Origin: Deferribacteres bacterium
Lineage (GTDB): Bacteria > Zhuqueibacterota > Zhuqueibacteria > Zhuqueibacterales > Geothermadaptataceae
Assembly: GCA_020633655.1 (NCBI GenBank)
Contig: JACKDF010000002.1
Coordinates: 62,001 to 126,000 of the forward strand
Length of the DNA stretch: 64,000 bases
Direction of reading: 5' to 3'
Below are positions 32,509-41,302 of this stretch, in pieces. Within the stretch, counting starts at the first letter, position 1, and each line of letters opens with the position of its first letter. A program made the position numbers and the translations under genes. The notes under the pieces are model-generated. The model saw only the letters and a list, made by a program, of their open reading frames with translations, did no database searches and was not told the DNA's origin.

Positions 32509-34218
32509 ATGGAAGCCCAAAAATTACCCAATGCACCGGACAAAGCGGTTTTGCCGGTTATCGGTGTATTCGCTACCTGTGATCCACGGATCGATAAGGA
32601 TTCGCGCCAGAGAGCACAAAATATCGTTAAAATGGCAGCGGATATACTTGCGAAAAATGTGAAATCTGTTGATCAGCAACCAATTCCTGTGGTTTATAGT
32701 GATGTGTTGGTGGATGGTGAAAAGGAAGCCGATACCGTTGCACGTCAATTTAAAGACAAAGGTGTTTCATCCATCGTTTGTGTGCCGGATACCTGGGCCT
32801 TCCCACAGCTGACCGTGCTCAGTTTATTGAGCCATTTCCCTTCGGATACACCGTTTAATATGACCTGTGGCAATTCCGGTCCACGACCTGGTGTGGTTTT
32901 TACGCATGCGGTTTCCGGGGCTATCTCACAGTATGGCGGGTTGGTACATATCAACGTCGGCAACTGGCCGGATACCGGGTTGAATCCGGTGATGAGTGAA
33001 AAAACCGCAAAGGACCTCATCGATTGGGCTTATGCTGCCATCACCTACCAGGGTTTGAAAGGCCGCCGGGTTGTTGTGTTTGGCCATGATTCCATGGGAA
33101 TGGAGACTGCCCTCGCGAACGTGCTGCCGATTCGCAACCAGTTCGGCATCGAAATAACACGCCTGGATATGAAACTGCTCGCAGACATGCTGCAGAAAAA
33201 AGCTTATGATGAAGGGGAGTTAAAGCAATTGCGCAGCTGGCTGGATGAATCTGTTGGTGGTGGGATCGAACTGCATAACACTGAACAGGAAAAGAAGTTT
33301 AACGACAGCCTGGCCATGTATCTCATTATGCGCGATTTGATGAAAGATTTGAATGCGGTGGGTGGTGGTTTTATGAGCCAGCTTGAATGGGGTTCCGACC
33401 ACCGTGGTTTACCATTACCGGTCGCCGATACCATGGAATCGCTCTTCAATTCGACTTTTGACCATAACGGTCGCAAGGCACCTCTGCCTTTTGCCACCGA
33501 GGCCGATGTGCAAGGTTTGTTGACTATGCTGTTTATGACGCATCTCTCTGCTGGAAATCCACCATTGTTCATGGATTTTCGTAAAGTATGGGAGGACTGG
33601 GAAATCGCCGATTTGGCTGAAAAATTAGGCATTAAGCTTTTCGGCAGCACCTTGTGGGAAAAACGCGGTTTTGTCGATGGTGATAATTCAGGCTCCGCAG
33701 CTTTTGACTGGGCAGCAAAACCGGGCGCAAGTATCGAAGAAATCATGAAAGGAATTCATTTACCGCAGGCTGATCTGGGTTATTTCCCGGGTGGCGGAAA
33801 CTCGGTTACATTTTTTTCTCCGGGAGGTATTGAAGGCATCGCAGCTCGGTTGGCCTATAGTTCGCTGTCCGGCATGTATTCGATGATTTGGGACGAAGCA
33901 GAAACACAGGAATTACCCCAGAAATTGGCGCAGGCGGTTGCTGATACCTCGACGCCCATCTGGCCGCACACCTTCGTAACACCCAAGCATGCGACAATGA
34001 CGGAGTACAAACAATTTGCCCCGGCAAACCATTTTCATATGACATGGAATCTCAGCGCAGCACGCTTTCAATACTGGATGGATTTGGCAAATGTACTGTC
34101 CGTTACCCCATGGCAGGCGATGCCGTCGTTCCGGGAAGGTATCGATCGGCCGCAACCGCTGCTGTATTTGGTGAACGGTGGTGAAGATACGACGAAACGT
34201 TTGCGTCGTCGTGGGTAA
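32509..34218 (+). CDS. L-fucose/L-arabinose isomerase family protein
   Basis: A 569-residue cytoplasmic ketol-isomerase of the FucI fold, near the 591 residues of E. coli FucI. Visible blocks are 'PVIGVFATCDPRIDKDSR', 'VCVPDTWAFPQLT', 'RRVVVFGHDSMGMETAL', the metal-binding/catalytic 'FATEADVQGLLTMLFM' (matching the FucI E...D segment) and 'GNPPLFMDFRKVWED'. Late 'LGYFPGGGNSVTFFSPGG' and 'HFHMTWNLSAA' carry the third metal-ligand histidine region. It would convert fucose, arabinose or a similar aldose to its ketose; other genes of such a route are not adjacent. A 257-bp gap with a repeat separates it from the PqaA gene. Confidence 0.83.
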   Translation: MEAQKLPNAPDKAVLPVIGVFATCDPRIDKDSRQRAQNIVKMAADILAKNVKSVDQQPIPVVYSDVLVDGEKEADTVARQFKDKGVSSIVCVPDTWAFPQLTVLSLLSHFPSDTPFNMTCGNSGPRPGVVFTHAVSGAISQYGGLVHINVGNWPDTGLNPVMSEKTAKDLIDWAYAAITYQGLKGRRVVVFGHDSMGMETALANVLPIRNQFGIEITRLDMKLLADMLQKKAYDEGELKQLRSWLDESVGGGIELHNTEQEKKFNDSLAMYLIMRDLMKDLNAVGGGFMSQLEWGSDHRGLPLPVADTMESLFNSTFDHNGRKAPLPFATEADVQGLLTMLFMTHLSAGNPPLFMDFRKVWEDWEIADLAEKLGIKLFGSTLWEKRGFVDGDNSGSAAFDWAAKPGASIEEIMKGIHLPQADLGYFPGGGNSVTFFSPGGIEGIAARLAYSSLSGMYSMIWDEAETQELPQKLAQAVADTSTPIWPHTFVTPKHATMTEYKQFAPANHFHMTWNLSAARFQYWMDLANVLSVTPWQAMPSFREGIDRPQPLLYLVNGGEDTTKRLRRRG

Positions 34219-34666
34219 TTTTGCCGTGTTAATTTCACGAGGGAAAATAAATCCTTGGAAATAGGATAAAAAATGTTCTCGTTCCGGTAGGATAACTCGT
34301 ATTTGCTATGGCGATTTGCATTAATTTTGTTTAATAATTTCGTCGCTGGACGTCATGCCGTATTCGATGTTTTTTATCGAATTACGGCATCTCCCCGTTC
34401 TCGGTAGGCTCTTGGATATTCCGGTACGCTGAAAAACAAGCGACCAGAATGACTGACCTCGAATATTACTTTTGCAAATTAATATACGTGTGATTAGTAA
34501 CTACTCAATCTGATTTGGAGAGAAATGGTCCCTGAGCCTGTAGAAGGGCCCATTTCTCTCATGATGTAGCGCTGCTCCCGCTTCGACAAGCTCAGCGTCC
34601 GCTAGTGGCTGAATAGTTAGTGCGATTCAGCCATATTTTCACAAACTCACAAAACCAGGAGTTTGG
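34219..34666. other. Intergenic stretch, 448 bp, with two repeat elements
   Basis: Contains an ATGCCGTATTCGAT/ATCGAATTACGGCAT hairpin (34355-34368 and 34376-34390, loop GTTTTTT) and a divergent family A copy: CCTGAGCCTGTAGAAGGGC near 34530 facing CTTCGACAAGCTCAGCGTCC near 34580. The ATG of the acylase is preceded by a CCAGGAG ribosome binding site. No gene is seen. Confidence 0.6.
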
Positions 34667-37060
34667 ATGCAAAAAAGTACCAAAATCATTCTTGCGCTTC
34701 TTTTTTTTGTTTTTATTGTTGGCGGTGCAATTGGTATACTCAGCTATATATTGATCAATAAATCACTGCCGCAATACGAAGGAGAAGTGAATTTCCCGGC
34801 TCTCAATACACCTGCGGAAGTTCTCTGGGATCAATTTGCCGTACCGCATATTAAAGCGCAGGACGATCTGGATTTGTTTCGAGTGCTTGGTTATGTGCAT
34901 GCTCAGGAGCGCTTGTGGCAGATGGATTTTTTTCGCAGGGCAGGGGAAGGGCAATTGAGTGAGATATTTGGCACCGATGCGCTGGCAACCGATAAACTCA
35001 TGCGTACCTGGGGATTGAAAAACATCGCACGTATGACCGTCGATAGCCTGTCCGAAGAATCCCGCAAAGTTCTGACAGCCTATTGTGAAGGAGTCAATCA
35101 TTTCATTGAGAGCAACACAGCACGTCTTCCCATAGAATTTTCCTTGCTCGGTTACAAACCACGTTCCTGGGAACCTATCGATACCATCACCATTCAAAAA
35201 GTCGTCGCGATGCGGTTGAGCCAGGCGTGGCATGTGGAATTGACATTTTACCAGATTGCGCAAAAATTTGGCCTGCAGGCAGCTTTGGAGCTGTTTCCGG
35301 ATTATCCACATTCCACTGGAAACTTTGGCCTGGATTCGGGTGAAAAAACACAAATCGTTGCCAGTACACAAACAGCTATTGCGGAGGCAGCCAGGTTTGC
35401 TGACTGGATCGACCAGTCAGCCGTGAGCAATAGCTGGGTGGTATCGGGAACAAAAAGCCCCAGTGGTAAACCCATTTTAGCCAATGATCCACATCTTGAA
35501 TTAAGCGCACCCTGTTTTTGGTTCGAGGCCCACCTGAGTTCCCCTTCCTATGATGTCGCTGGCATGTCGATTCCCGGTATTCCCGGTATTGTCATTGGAC
35601 ATAACAACGCAATTGCCTGGGGATTCACCAATGGCATGATCGATGACGTCGATTTTTATTTTGAGAAAATAAATCCACAGGACAAGGATAGTTATTGGCG
35701 CGCAAATGGTTATCAGAAGTTTGTTTTTTCTGCAGAAAAAATCGACGTCAAGGGAGAAATGGACCCGGTTTTCCTCGATGTTCGCACCAGCGATATCGGC
35801 CCGGTTGTATCGGATATTCATCCGCTAACCGAGGCTGATTCCATCGCCATAAGCATGCGTTGGACTGGCGCTGCCTTCTCCGACGATCTTTTGGCGATAC
35901 TACAACTGAACCGTGCCCAAAACAGGACTGATTTCAGTACAGCATTACAGCATTTTGGTGCGCCATGCCAGAACGTTTCTTACGCCGACACCAGCGGTAC
36001 GATCGGATTTCATATGGCTGGCCTCATTCCCATCCGCCGTGATAAAAAGAGTGATCTTCTCTATAATGCGTGGGAAAACCGGGGCGATTGGTTGCGATAC
36101 ATCCCCTGGGACCGAATGCCGCAACAATGGAATCCGGGCGAACAGTTCGTTGTCAATGCAAATCATAATGTTGCAGGAGCACGCTTTCCCTGGTATTTAA
36201 CGAATGCCTGGGAGCCGGACAGCCGTGCGCGTCGCATCACGCAATTACTGCAATCGAAGGATAAATTTAATGTCGATGATTTCCAGAAAATGCAAATGGA
36301 TGAGAAATCTTTGCATGCGGCGGATATCATTAATGAGTTTAAAAAATACATCCATCCGGATGATTTGAAAGAGGAAAACCAGCAAATCTGGCAATTGCTT
36401 ATGGAATGGCATGGAGAGATGAACACCGTCAGCGCTGGTGCGACAATCTTTGAAAACCTGGTCATTCAGTTGTTGCAGGAAGCTTTACAGGATCAGCTTG
36501 AGCCGGTGTTGTATCAGGAATTTATGCGTCGAACCAACATTCCTGTACGTGCATTGGAAAGTTTGATCACCAAACCAAACGCAATTTGGTGGGATGACAG
36601 CACTACGGAGGAAAAGGAAAAACTACCGGAAATTCTCTTACGTGCATTTGAACGTATGTGTGACAAACTCAGGCAGCAAGGCGATGGTCCAGGATTCTGG
36701 GAATGGGGACAAATGCACCGTGTTACCATGCGTCATCCTATCGGCCAGCTCCCGCCGTTCGATTATATTTTCGATCGCGGCGAATACAATATCGGTGGAT
36801 CGGCAAGCACGATCAGCAAAGCAGAGTACCGGTTTACAAAACCATTCGCTGTGGATGTTGGCGCTTCCATGCGTCAGATTGTCGATCTCGCACAACCGAA
36901 TGTAGCCCACACCATTGTCCCCGGCGGCCAATCTGGTCAGCCTTTCTCTGACCATTATGACGATCAGATTGCCATGTGGCGGCAGGGGAAATATAAATCC
37001 GTGTCACTTTTGCAGGACAGCCTTTCTGTGGAAGGGTTCAGGGTGCAGCGGTTTCGGTAG
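34667..37060 (+). CDS. Penicillin acylase family protein (Ntn-hydrolase)
   Basis: A 797-residue N-terminal-nucleophile hydrolase precursor, probably periplasmic, with a signal/anchor at residues 5-28. The alpha chain begins with 'EVLWDQFAVPHIKAQDDLDL' and 'YVHAQERLWQMDFFRR'. Autocleavage would occur before S254 in 'AVSNSWVVSG', giving the catalytic serine of the beta chain; 'LANDPHLEL' and 'AWGFTNGMIDDVDFY' follow as in the family. The C-terminal 'VVPGGQSGQPFSDHY' type block is present ('IVPGGQSGQPFSDHYDDQ'). Members cleave amides such as acyl-homoserine lactones or beta-lactam side chains; the substrate here is unknown. Confidence 0.92.
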   Translation: MQKSTKIILALLFFVFIVGGAIGILSYILINKSLPQYEGEVNFPALNTPAEVLWDQFAVPHIKAQDDLDLFRVLGYVHAQERLWQMDFFRRAGEGQLSEIFGTDALATDKLMRTWGLKNIARMTVDSLSEESRKVLTAYCEGVNHFIESNTARLPIEFSLLGYKPRSWEPIDTITIQKVVAMRLSQAWHVELTFYQIAQKFGLQAALELFPDYPHSTGNFGLDSGEKTQIVASTQTAIAEAARFADWIDQSAVSNSWVVSGTKSPSGKPILANDPHLELSAPCFWFEAHLSSPSYDVAGMSIPGIPGIVIGHNNAIAWGFTNGMIDDVDFYFEKINPQDKDSYWRANGYQKFVFSAEKIDVKGEMDPVFLDVRTSDIGPVVSDIHPLTEADSIAISMRWTGAAFSDDLLAILQLNRAQNRTDFSTALQHFGAPCQNVSYADTSGTIGFHMAGLIPIRRDKKSDLLYNAWENRGDWLRYIPWDRMPQQWNPGEQFVVNANHNVAGARFPWYLTNAWEPDSRARRITQLLQSKDKFNVDDFQKMQMDEKSLHAADIINEFKKYIHPDDLKEENQQIWQLLMEWHGEMNTVSAGATIFENLVIQLLQEALQDQLEPVLYQEFMRRTNIPVRALESLITKPNAIWWDDSTTEEKEKLPEILLRAFERMCDKLRQQGDGPGFWEWGQMHRVTMRHPIGQLPPFDYIFDRGEYNIGGSASTISKAEYRFTKPFAVDVGASMRQIVDLAQPNVAHTIVPGGQSGQPFSDHYDDQIAMWRQGKYKSVSLLQDSLSVEGFRVQRFR

Positions 37061-37122
37061 GATTGTGTGTTTGATCAGCAATTCCACAAGCGTGGATAAA
37101 TAATAGCTTTCAGTTATAAAAT

Positions 37123-37761
37123 TTATTTTGGCTCTTCAAATTGAAAACCAGTCACCTTTTTTCCCGCTTTGATGAGGCTTTTATCAAAGGTTGCGAATTT
37201 ATTGATGGCTTGTGACTTTGATAAATGCAATGCGTCAGCAAAATCAGGTTCCGATTTGTGCCATTGATGCGCATTCTGTACTAAAAGTTGATCTTCCACA
37301 ACGACATTTGCAAGGCCAAAGAGAGATTCAAAGGCCTCAATAATTTCTAGTGGATTAAACTTGCAGGCGTAACGAAGCACCCATTCAGTTTCTAATAGAA
37401 CAGTTGTTGTTATGTATATAATCTCTCGTGCAAATAACGATTTTGCTTTGGCGAATTGCGTTCGGTCATCTGCCTTCAGGAAACGGACTATCACATTTGT
37501 ATCAACAGAGGTCATTTTTCTCCATAGCTCATTTATAATCGCACCTTCCATTTCTTCGAGAGTAATTGGCTTGCCTGAATATCTCAAAATACCAACCACC
37601 TGCTCAAGTTTTGTCTCCTTGAAAAGCTGGGCAGGTTTTAACAAGATGCCATCGCCTGTATCGATGATGGCCAGTTCTTGTCCGATTTCCCATTTATAAA
37701 TATCCCGTAGATTTTTAGGAATGATCACTTGCCCTTTGCTGGACATTTTTGTTTTCTGCAT
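37123..37761 (-). CDS. AbrB-like antitoxin fused to PIN-domain (VapC-like) toxin
   Basis: A single 212-residue gene joining two parts that are normally separate overlapping genes. Residues 1-45 are an AbrB/SpoVT DNA-binding domain ('TKMSSKGQVIIPKNLRDI'), 46-82 a linker that resembles a VapB tail, and 83-212 a PIN ribonuclease. PIN acidic residues are all visible: D in 'MTSVDTNVIVRFL', E in 'LLETEWVLR', D in 'EPDFADALHL' and D in 'FATFDKSL'. An internal ATG (codon 37515-37513) starts the 130-residue PIN part with GGAG four bases before it, so free toxin could also be made. The only minus-strand gene in the first 48 kb. A TACTTC/GAAGTA palindrome lies just upstream. Confidence 0.87.
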   Translation of the reverse strand: MQKTKMSSKGQVIIPKNLRDIYKWEIGQELAIIDTGDGILLKPAQLFKETKLEQVVGILRYSGKPITLEEMEGAIINELWRKMTSVDTNVIVRFLKADDRTQFAKAKSLFAREIIYITTTVLLETEWVLRYACKFNPLEIIEAFESLFGLANVVVEDQLLVQNAHQWHKSEPDFADALHLSKSQAINKFATFDKSLIKAGKKVTGFQFEEPK

Positions 37762-37764
37762 TTA

Positions 37765-37783
37765 TACTTCGTTTAATGAAGTA
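37765..37783. promoter_or_regulatory. Palindrome upstream of the AbrB-PIN gene
   Basis: TACTTCGTTTAATGAAGTA has perfect 6-bp arms (37765-37770 and 37778-37783) and begins 4 nt upstream of the start codon. AbrB-type antitoxins usually repress their own promoter, so this is a likely operator. Confidence 0.4.
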
Positions 37784-38122
37784 AGACTTTTGTAATAAAA
37801 TAATGTATTGACCGTAAATTAATACATGGTTTTGTAATTTTTAGCCTATAACGAATACGGTTGAACGCGAACAATGAATTTATTTCAATAATACAAAATG
37901 CACGAATCTCTTTCATTGGGAAACTGCTGACCGATATATCGGACAAGTGCATCTAATTGACAATTGATTAAATTTTTGGACGCCAGGTTTGCTCGAAACA
38001 GGGAAATCCTCTATATACCAATCATGAATCCGTTGATTCAAAGGATGATTAACAGGACATTTCCAGCAACAGAAACGAGGATGAATCAACGGCGTTGGAA
38101 CATGAAAAACATGGAGAATACA
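37784..38122. other. Intergenic stretch before the thioredoxin-like gene
   Basis: Divergent promoter space between the AbrB-PIN gene and the redox genes. The frame of the thioredoxin-like gene stays open back to 37964, but that part has no family resemblance or ribosome binding site. I see no RNA gene or repeat. Confidence 0.4.
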
Positions 38123-38473
38123 ATGAAATTACTGCAAACGGTCATTCACGAAATCGAATCTGCCTCTGAGCTCGATAAAATCATTAATGAGAACGACAAT
38201 GTTATGGTATGCTGTGGCCGTATGGGGCCAATGTGTGTACCGGTTTACGATACAATGGAAGAACTCGAAGAAGAACGCCCGAACATTAAATTTTATTCGA
38301 TGGCATTTGATACACCGGAAGCCACACCCATTCGCACCGCACCTATGTGCCGGAATTTTATGGGCTTGCCATTTACAGTTTACTACAAAAACGGCGAAAT
38401 GGTCGAGGCGACTTCCAGTATCCAAAACAGAAACCAGATTACCACAATCCTTGATAAACATTTTAGCGAATAA
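38123..38473 (+). CDS. Thioredoxin-fold protein with CCGRMGPMC motif
   Basis: A 116-residue thioredoxin-like protein. Start ATG 38123 is preceded by GGAG (38113-38116). The usual WCGPC site is replaced by C30-C31-G-R-M-G-P-M-C38, keeping a G-P pair and one cysteine on each side of a longer loop. The 'GLPFTVYYKNGEMVEATSS' near the end is the standard cis-proline/beta-strand part of thioredoxin. A further cysteine is in 'APMCRNF'. TrxB starts 8 nt after its stop, so it is very probably the electron acceptor of that reductase. The chemistry of the altered motif is not known to me. Confidence 0.72.
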   Translation: MKLLQTVIHEIESASELDKIINENDNVMVCCGRMGPMCVPVYDTMEELEEERPNIKFYSMAFDTPEATPIRTAPMCRNFMGLPFTVYYKNGEMVEATSSIQNRNQITTILDKHFSE

Positions 38474-38481
38474 ACAGACCA

Positions 38482-39408
38482 ATGGATGAAATATATGATG
38501 TAATGATTTTGGGTGCCGGCGCGGCTGGTTTAACCGCAGGCATCTATTCATCCCGGGCAAAATTAAACACCCTTATTCTCAACGATGGCGCTATTGGCGG
38601 GCAGCTGGTGCTTACCAATGAAATCGCCAATTATCCGGGAGTGGAGACAACCAAAGGCTTTGTCCTGGCGAATACGATGAAAAAACAGGCCAAGGACTTT
38701 GGGTGCAAAATAAAATCAAACATAAAAGTAGCTGAGTATCACCTCGAGGGGGATGTGAAAAGTGTAAAGCTCGACGATGGTCGAGAGTTTCATGCCCGCA
38801 GCGTCATTCTCGCACCCGGTGGTCGTCCCCGTTCCCTGAATATCCCCGGTGAAGACGAATTCAAAGGGACGGGCGTATCCTATTGTTCCACGTGCGATGG
38901 TGAATTTTTTACAGACAAGGAATTGATCGTTGTCGGTGGAGGGAATTCTGCTTTGGAAGAAGCGGTGGCATTGACAAAGTATGCGACAAAAATCACAATC
39001 GTGCACCAATTCGATCACTTCCAGGCATTTGAGCATGCCGTGCGTGAAGCGAAAAACAATCCCAAAATCAATTTCGTTATGGAATCAGAACCGCGTGCTT
39101 TTTTCGGCGAGGAGAAATTGAATCGTGTTAAGGTGGAGCACTTGCCGACAGGCGAAACATCGGAAATAAATGTTGATGGTGTCTTCATATTTGTTGGTTA
39201 TCTGCCCAACACGGAATCGCTGAAAGGACATGTGCAGTTGAATGAGCGCAACGAAATTGTGGTTGACACGGAAATGAAAACGAATGTGCCGGGTGTTTTC
39301 GCCGCCGGCGACTGCATAGTGAAGCGTTACCGCCAGGTAACGACGGCTGTGGCAGACGGAACAATTGCAGCGTTGAGCGTTGCAGAATATATAAGAAATG
39401 CAAAATAG
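38482..39408 (+). CDS. trxB: Thioredoxin reductase
   Basis: A 308-residue FAD/NADPH-dependent disulfide reductase. FAD-binding 'VMILGAGAAGLTAGIYSSRA' opens the protein. The redox pair is in 'YCSTCDGEFF', followed by the NADPH-binding 'LIVVGGGNSALEEAVALT', and 'GVFAAGDCIVKRYRQVTTA' is the terminal FAD motif. Length equals that of low-molecular-weight TrxB. It forms a two-gene unit with the upstream thioredoxin-like gene (8-nt gap). In the same neighbourhood is a thioredoxin-glutaredoxin fusion, which may also be its partner. Confidence 0.95.
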   Translation: MDEIYDVMILGAGAAGLTAGIYSSRAKLNTLILNDGAIGGQLVLTNEIANYPGVETTKGFVLANTMKKQAKDFGCKIKSNIKVAEYHLEGDVKSVKLDDGREFHARSVILAPGGRPRSLNIPGEDEFKGTGVSYCSTCDGEFFTDKELIVVGGGNSALEEAVALTKYATKITIVHQFDHFQAFEHAVREAKNNPKINFVMESEPRAFFGEEKLNRVKVEHLPTGETSEINVDGVFIFVGYLPNTESLKGHVQLNERNEIVVDTEMKTNVPGVFAAGDCIVKRYRQVTTAVADGTIAALSVAEYIRNAK

Positions 39409-39440
39409 GGTATTCGTCGGCTTTTCTTGCAATACATCTT

Positions 39441-39515
39441 GCGATACACGATTTGAACGATGGGCAGTGGATATCCCCTGCCTAATCTTTGTGTTTATGA
39501 GTTAAGCAGGTAAGG
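39441..39515. repeat. Dispersed palindromic element P22, copy 2 (left arm decayed)
   Basis: GGGCAGTGGATATCCCCTGC (about 39462-39482) is the same central palindrome as at 28904-28925 with one or two changes, followed by the same right side (CTTTGTGTTTATGAGTTAAGCAGGT). The left arm can hardly be recognised. It lies in the 297-bp gap between trxB and the SLAC1 gene; no gene is seen in that gap. Confidence 0.75.
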
Positions 39516-39705
39516 TTCAATGAGAAAAGCGATAGCCTCGTTCCCAGATATCTTATTTTTTATGCGATATTTATTACATTCAACTGCAGTTACTTTTTTG
39601 TGTCATCGATAGTGATTTTGCCAGGAGGCAGAATTGATCTTCGTAAGACAGAGTTGATAAAACCCCCGGGTTCCGTAGAATACAAATTAAATAAAGACAA
39701 CGACC

Positions 39706-40656
39706 ATGAAAGAAAGACTTCAATTTTTTCCAATTACAATTTTTGCCATAATTATGGGACTTTCGGGATTAACGATTGTCTTTGGCAAGTTTTATCACAT
39801 GCAATGGTTACCGAAAATTTTCTATGATAGTCTTTTGTTCTTTACAACCGGCTTGTTTCTCTTTTTTCTCTTCACTTATGGCCGCAAAGCAATCGTCTAT
39901 TTTGAAGAAGTCAAGAAGGATTTCCATCATAAAATACGGATAAATTTCTTCTCGGCTATTTCAATATCTTTTATTCTGCTATCCATAGCTTTTATGACGT
40001 ATTGGCCATTTCTCTCGCTCATTCTGTGGTGGGTGGGGGTCGTGCTGCATACGATTTTTATGCTTTACACACTGAGCTTTTGGATACGTGATAATTTTGA
40101 GATTCATGCGATGAATCCCGCCTGGTTTATTCCCATAGTTGGCAATATCCTGGTGCCGGTTGCCGGGGTGGAATACCTGCCCAAGGCATTTTCATTTTTC
40201 TATTTTTCTGTTGGCTTTTTCTTCTGGATCATCCTTTTTACGATTTTCTTGTACCGGGCTATTTTTCATCATCAGTTGCCACAAAAATTTATCCCGACGC
40301 TTTTTATCCTTATAGCACCGCCGGCAGTTGGTTTTATCGCCTACATTCGCATTGCGCAAAGCTGGGATAGTTTTGCTGTTTTTATGCTGTTCATCGCCTA
40401 CTTTTTTGTCGCACTGCTCCTGTTTTTATATGATAGCTTTAAGAATCTCAAATTTTTTATTTCCTGGTGGGCATTTACATTCCCGATGATGGCAATAACC
40501 CTGGCCTCCGTCGTGGCCTATCAGGTTTCGAGTATTGTTCTCTATAAATACTTGTCTTTTGTGATGTTCGTTTTCGCCTTGTTTACGATTCTATTCGTCG
40601 CGTGGAAGACCATGGAGAAAGTACTTCAAGGCGAGATTTGTGTGAATGAAGATTAA
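39706..40656 (+). CDS. SLAC1/TehA-family anion channel
   Basis: A 316-residue integral membrane protein with about ten hydrophobic helices, the size and layout of the TehA/SLAC1 (C4-dicarboxylate/tellurite, sulfite, nitrate) family. Matching parts are the N-terminal 'FPITIFAIIMGLSGLTIVFG', 'HAMNPAWFIPIVGNILVPVA' and 'APPAVGFIAYI', the pore-region motifs of the family. Start ATG 39706 has weak ribosome binding bases. It is in a run of redox genes and may carry an anion such as sulfite; that is inference from context only. A DUF302 gene follows after 89 bp that hold a hairpin repeat. Confidence 0.87.
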   Translation: MKERLQFFPITIFAIIMGLSGLTIVFGKFYHMQWLPKIFYDSLLFFTTGLFLFFLFTYGRKAIVYFEEVKKDFHHKIRINFFSAISISFILLSIAFMTYWPFLSLILWWVGVVLHTIFMLYTLSFWIRDNFEIHAMNPAWFIPIVGNILVPVAGVEYLPKAFSFFYFSVGFFFWIILFTIFLYRAIFHHQLPQKFIPTLFILIAPPAVGFIAYIRIAQSWDSFAVFMLFIAYFFVALLLFLYDSFKNLKFFISWWAFTFPMMAITLASVVAYQVSSIVLYKYLSFVMFVFALFTILFVAWKTMEKVLQGEICVNED

Positions 40657-40681
40657 TTTTAAATGAGATAAGTAGCATCTA

Positions 40682-40710
40682 CTCTGACAGGTTTTTAAAC
40701 CCTGTCAGAG
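40682..40710. repeat. CTCTGACAGG hairpin, second copy
   Basis: CTCTGACAGGTTT and AAACCCTGTCAGAG form a near-perfect hairpin (one base missing in the left arm), the same element as 21593-21625. It lies between the SLAC1 and DUF302 genes. Confidence 0.8.
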
Positions 40711-40745
40711 CTGACTCTACTGGCAAAATAGAAAAGGCATTAAAA

Positions 40746-41252
40746 ATGAAAACAAAAATAATAGTCATAGCATCGGTGATTCTCGGATTTGTCCTCGGAA
40801 TCTTTTTTTCAGGTGTGGTTCTCTCAGTTTCCTCGGGAGAGATGATGGTCAAAGAATTTAAAAGTCCCTATGATTTTGACAAAACAGTCGAAGTTGTCGC
40901 CCAACGCATTAATACAAAAAGCGGTTGGCATGTTACCGACATCATCGATCAGAATAAAGCGGTAACGGAAAATGGTGGTTTCGATATCGGCAATTTCAAA
41001 ATCATTAAATATTGCCACGGCGCTTATTCAGCGAAAATGTTACAAGCCGACGACAGAAAAATTATCGGCACGATGATGCCGAAATCCTTTGCGGTTTATG
41101 AAAAAACAGACGGGCAGGTGTTCGTTGCCACAATGAATGGTGCGATTATGGGAAAGCTTTTTGGTGGCGAAACCGAGAAGCTGATTGAAGAAGTTTCCCT
41201 CGAAGTGGAAGACATGATGCGTTTTATTAATCTTAAATATACGTTGTTTTAA
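40746..41252 (+). CDS. DUF302 domain protein, membrane-anchored or exported
   Basis: A 168-residue protein with a hydrophobic N-terminus (residues 5-28) and a DUF302 domain (about 45-150). The domain is recognised by 'SPYDFDKTVEVVAQRINTKS', 'IDQNKAVTENGGFDIGNFKI' and 'IGTMMPKSFAVYEKTDGQVF'. DUF302 proteins are of unknown function and often neighbour redox or sulfur genes. Two cysteine-poor halves suggest a binding rather than a thiol role: only one cysteine (in 'KYCHGAYSAKML') is visible, next to a histidine. It is 50 nt upstream of the thioredoxin-glutaredoxin fusion. Confidence 0.8.
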   Translation: MKTKIIVIASVILGFVLGIFFSGVVLSVSSGEMMVKEFKSPYDFDKTVEVVAQRINTKSGWHVTDIIDQNKAVTENGGFDIGNFKIIKYCHGAYSAKMLQADDRKIIGTMMPKSFAVYEKTDGQVFVATMNGAIMGKLFGGETEKLIEEVSLEVEDMMRFINLKYTLF

Positions 41253-41302
41253 TAGAAATTTTAAATAAATTTCATGATGCAAAAGTAAAGGAAGTAAGTA
41301 AC

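Noticed and set aside
39600..39827. Open frame of 75 codons before the SLAC1 gene
   Set aside because: Overlaps the start of the well-supported SLAC1 gene in another frame and has no recognisable sequence.
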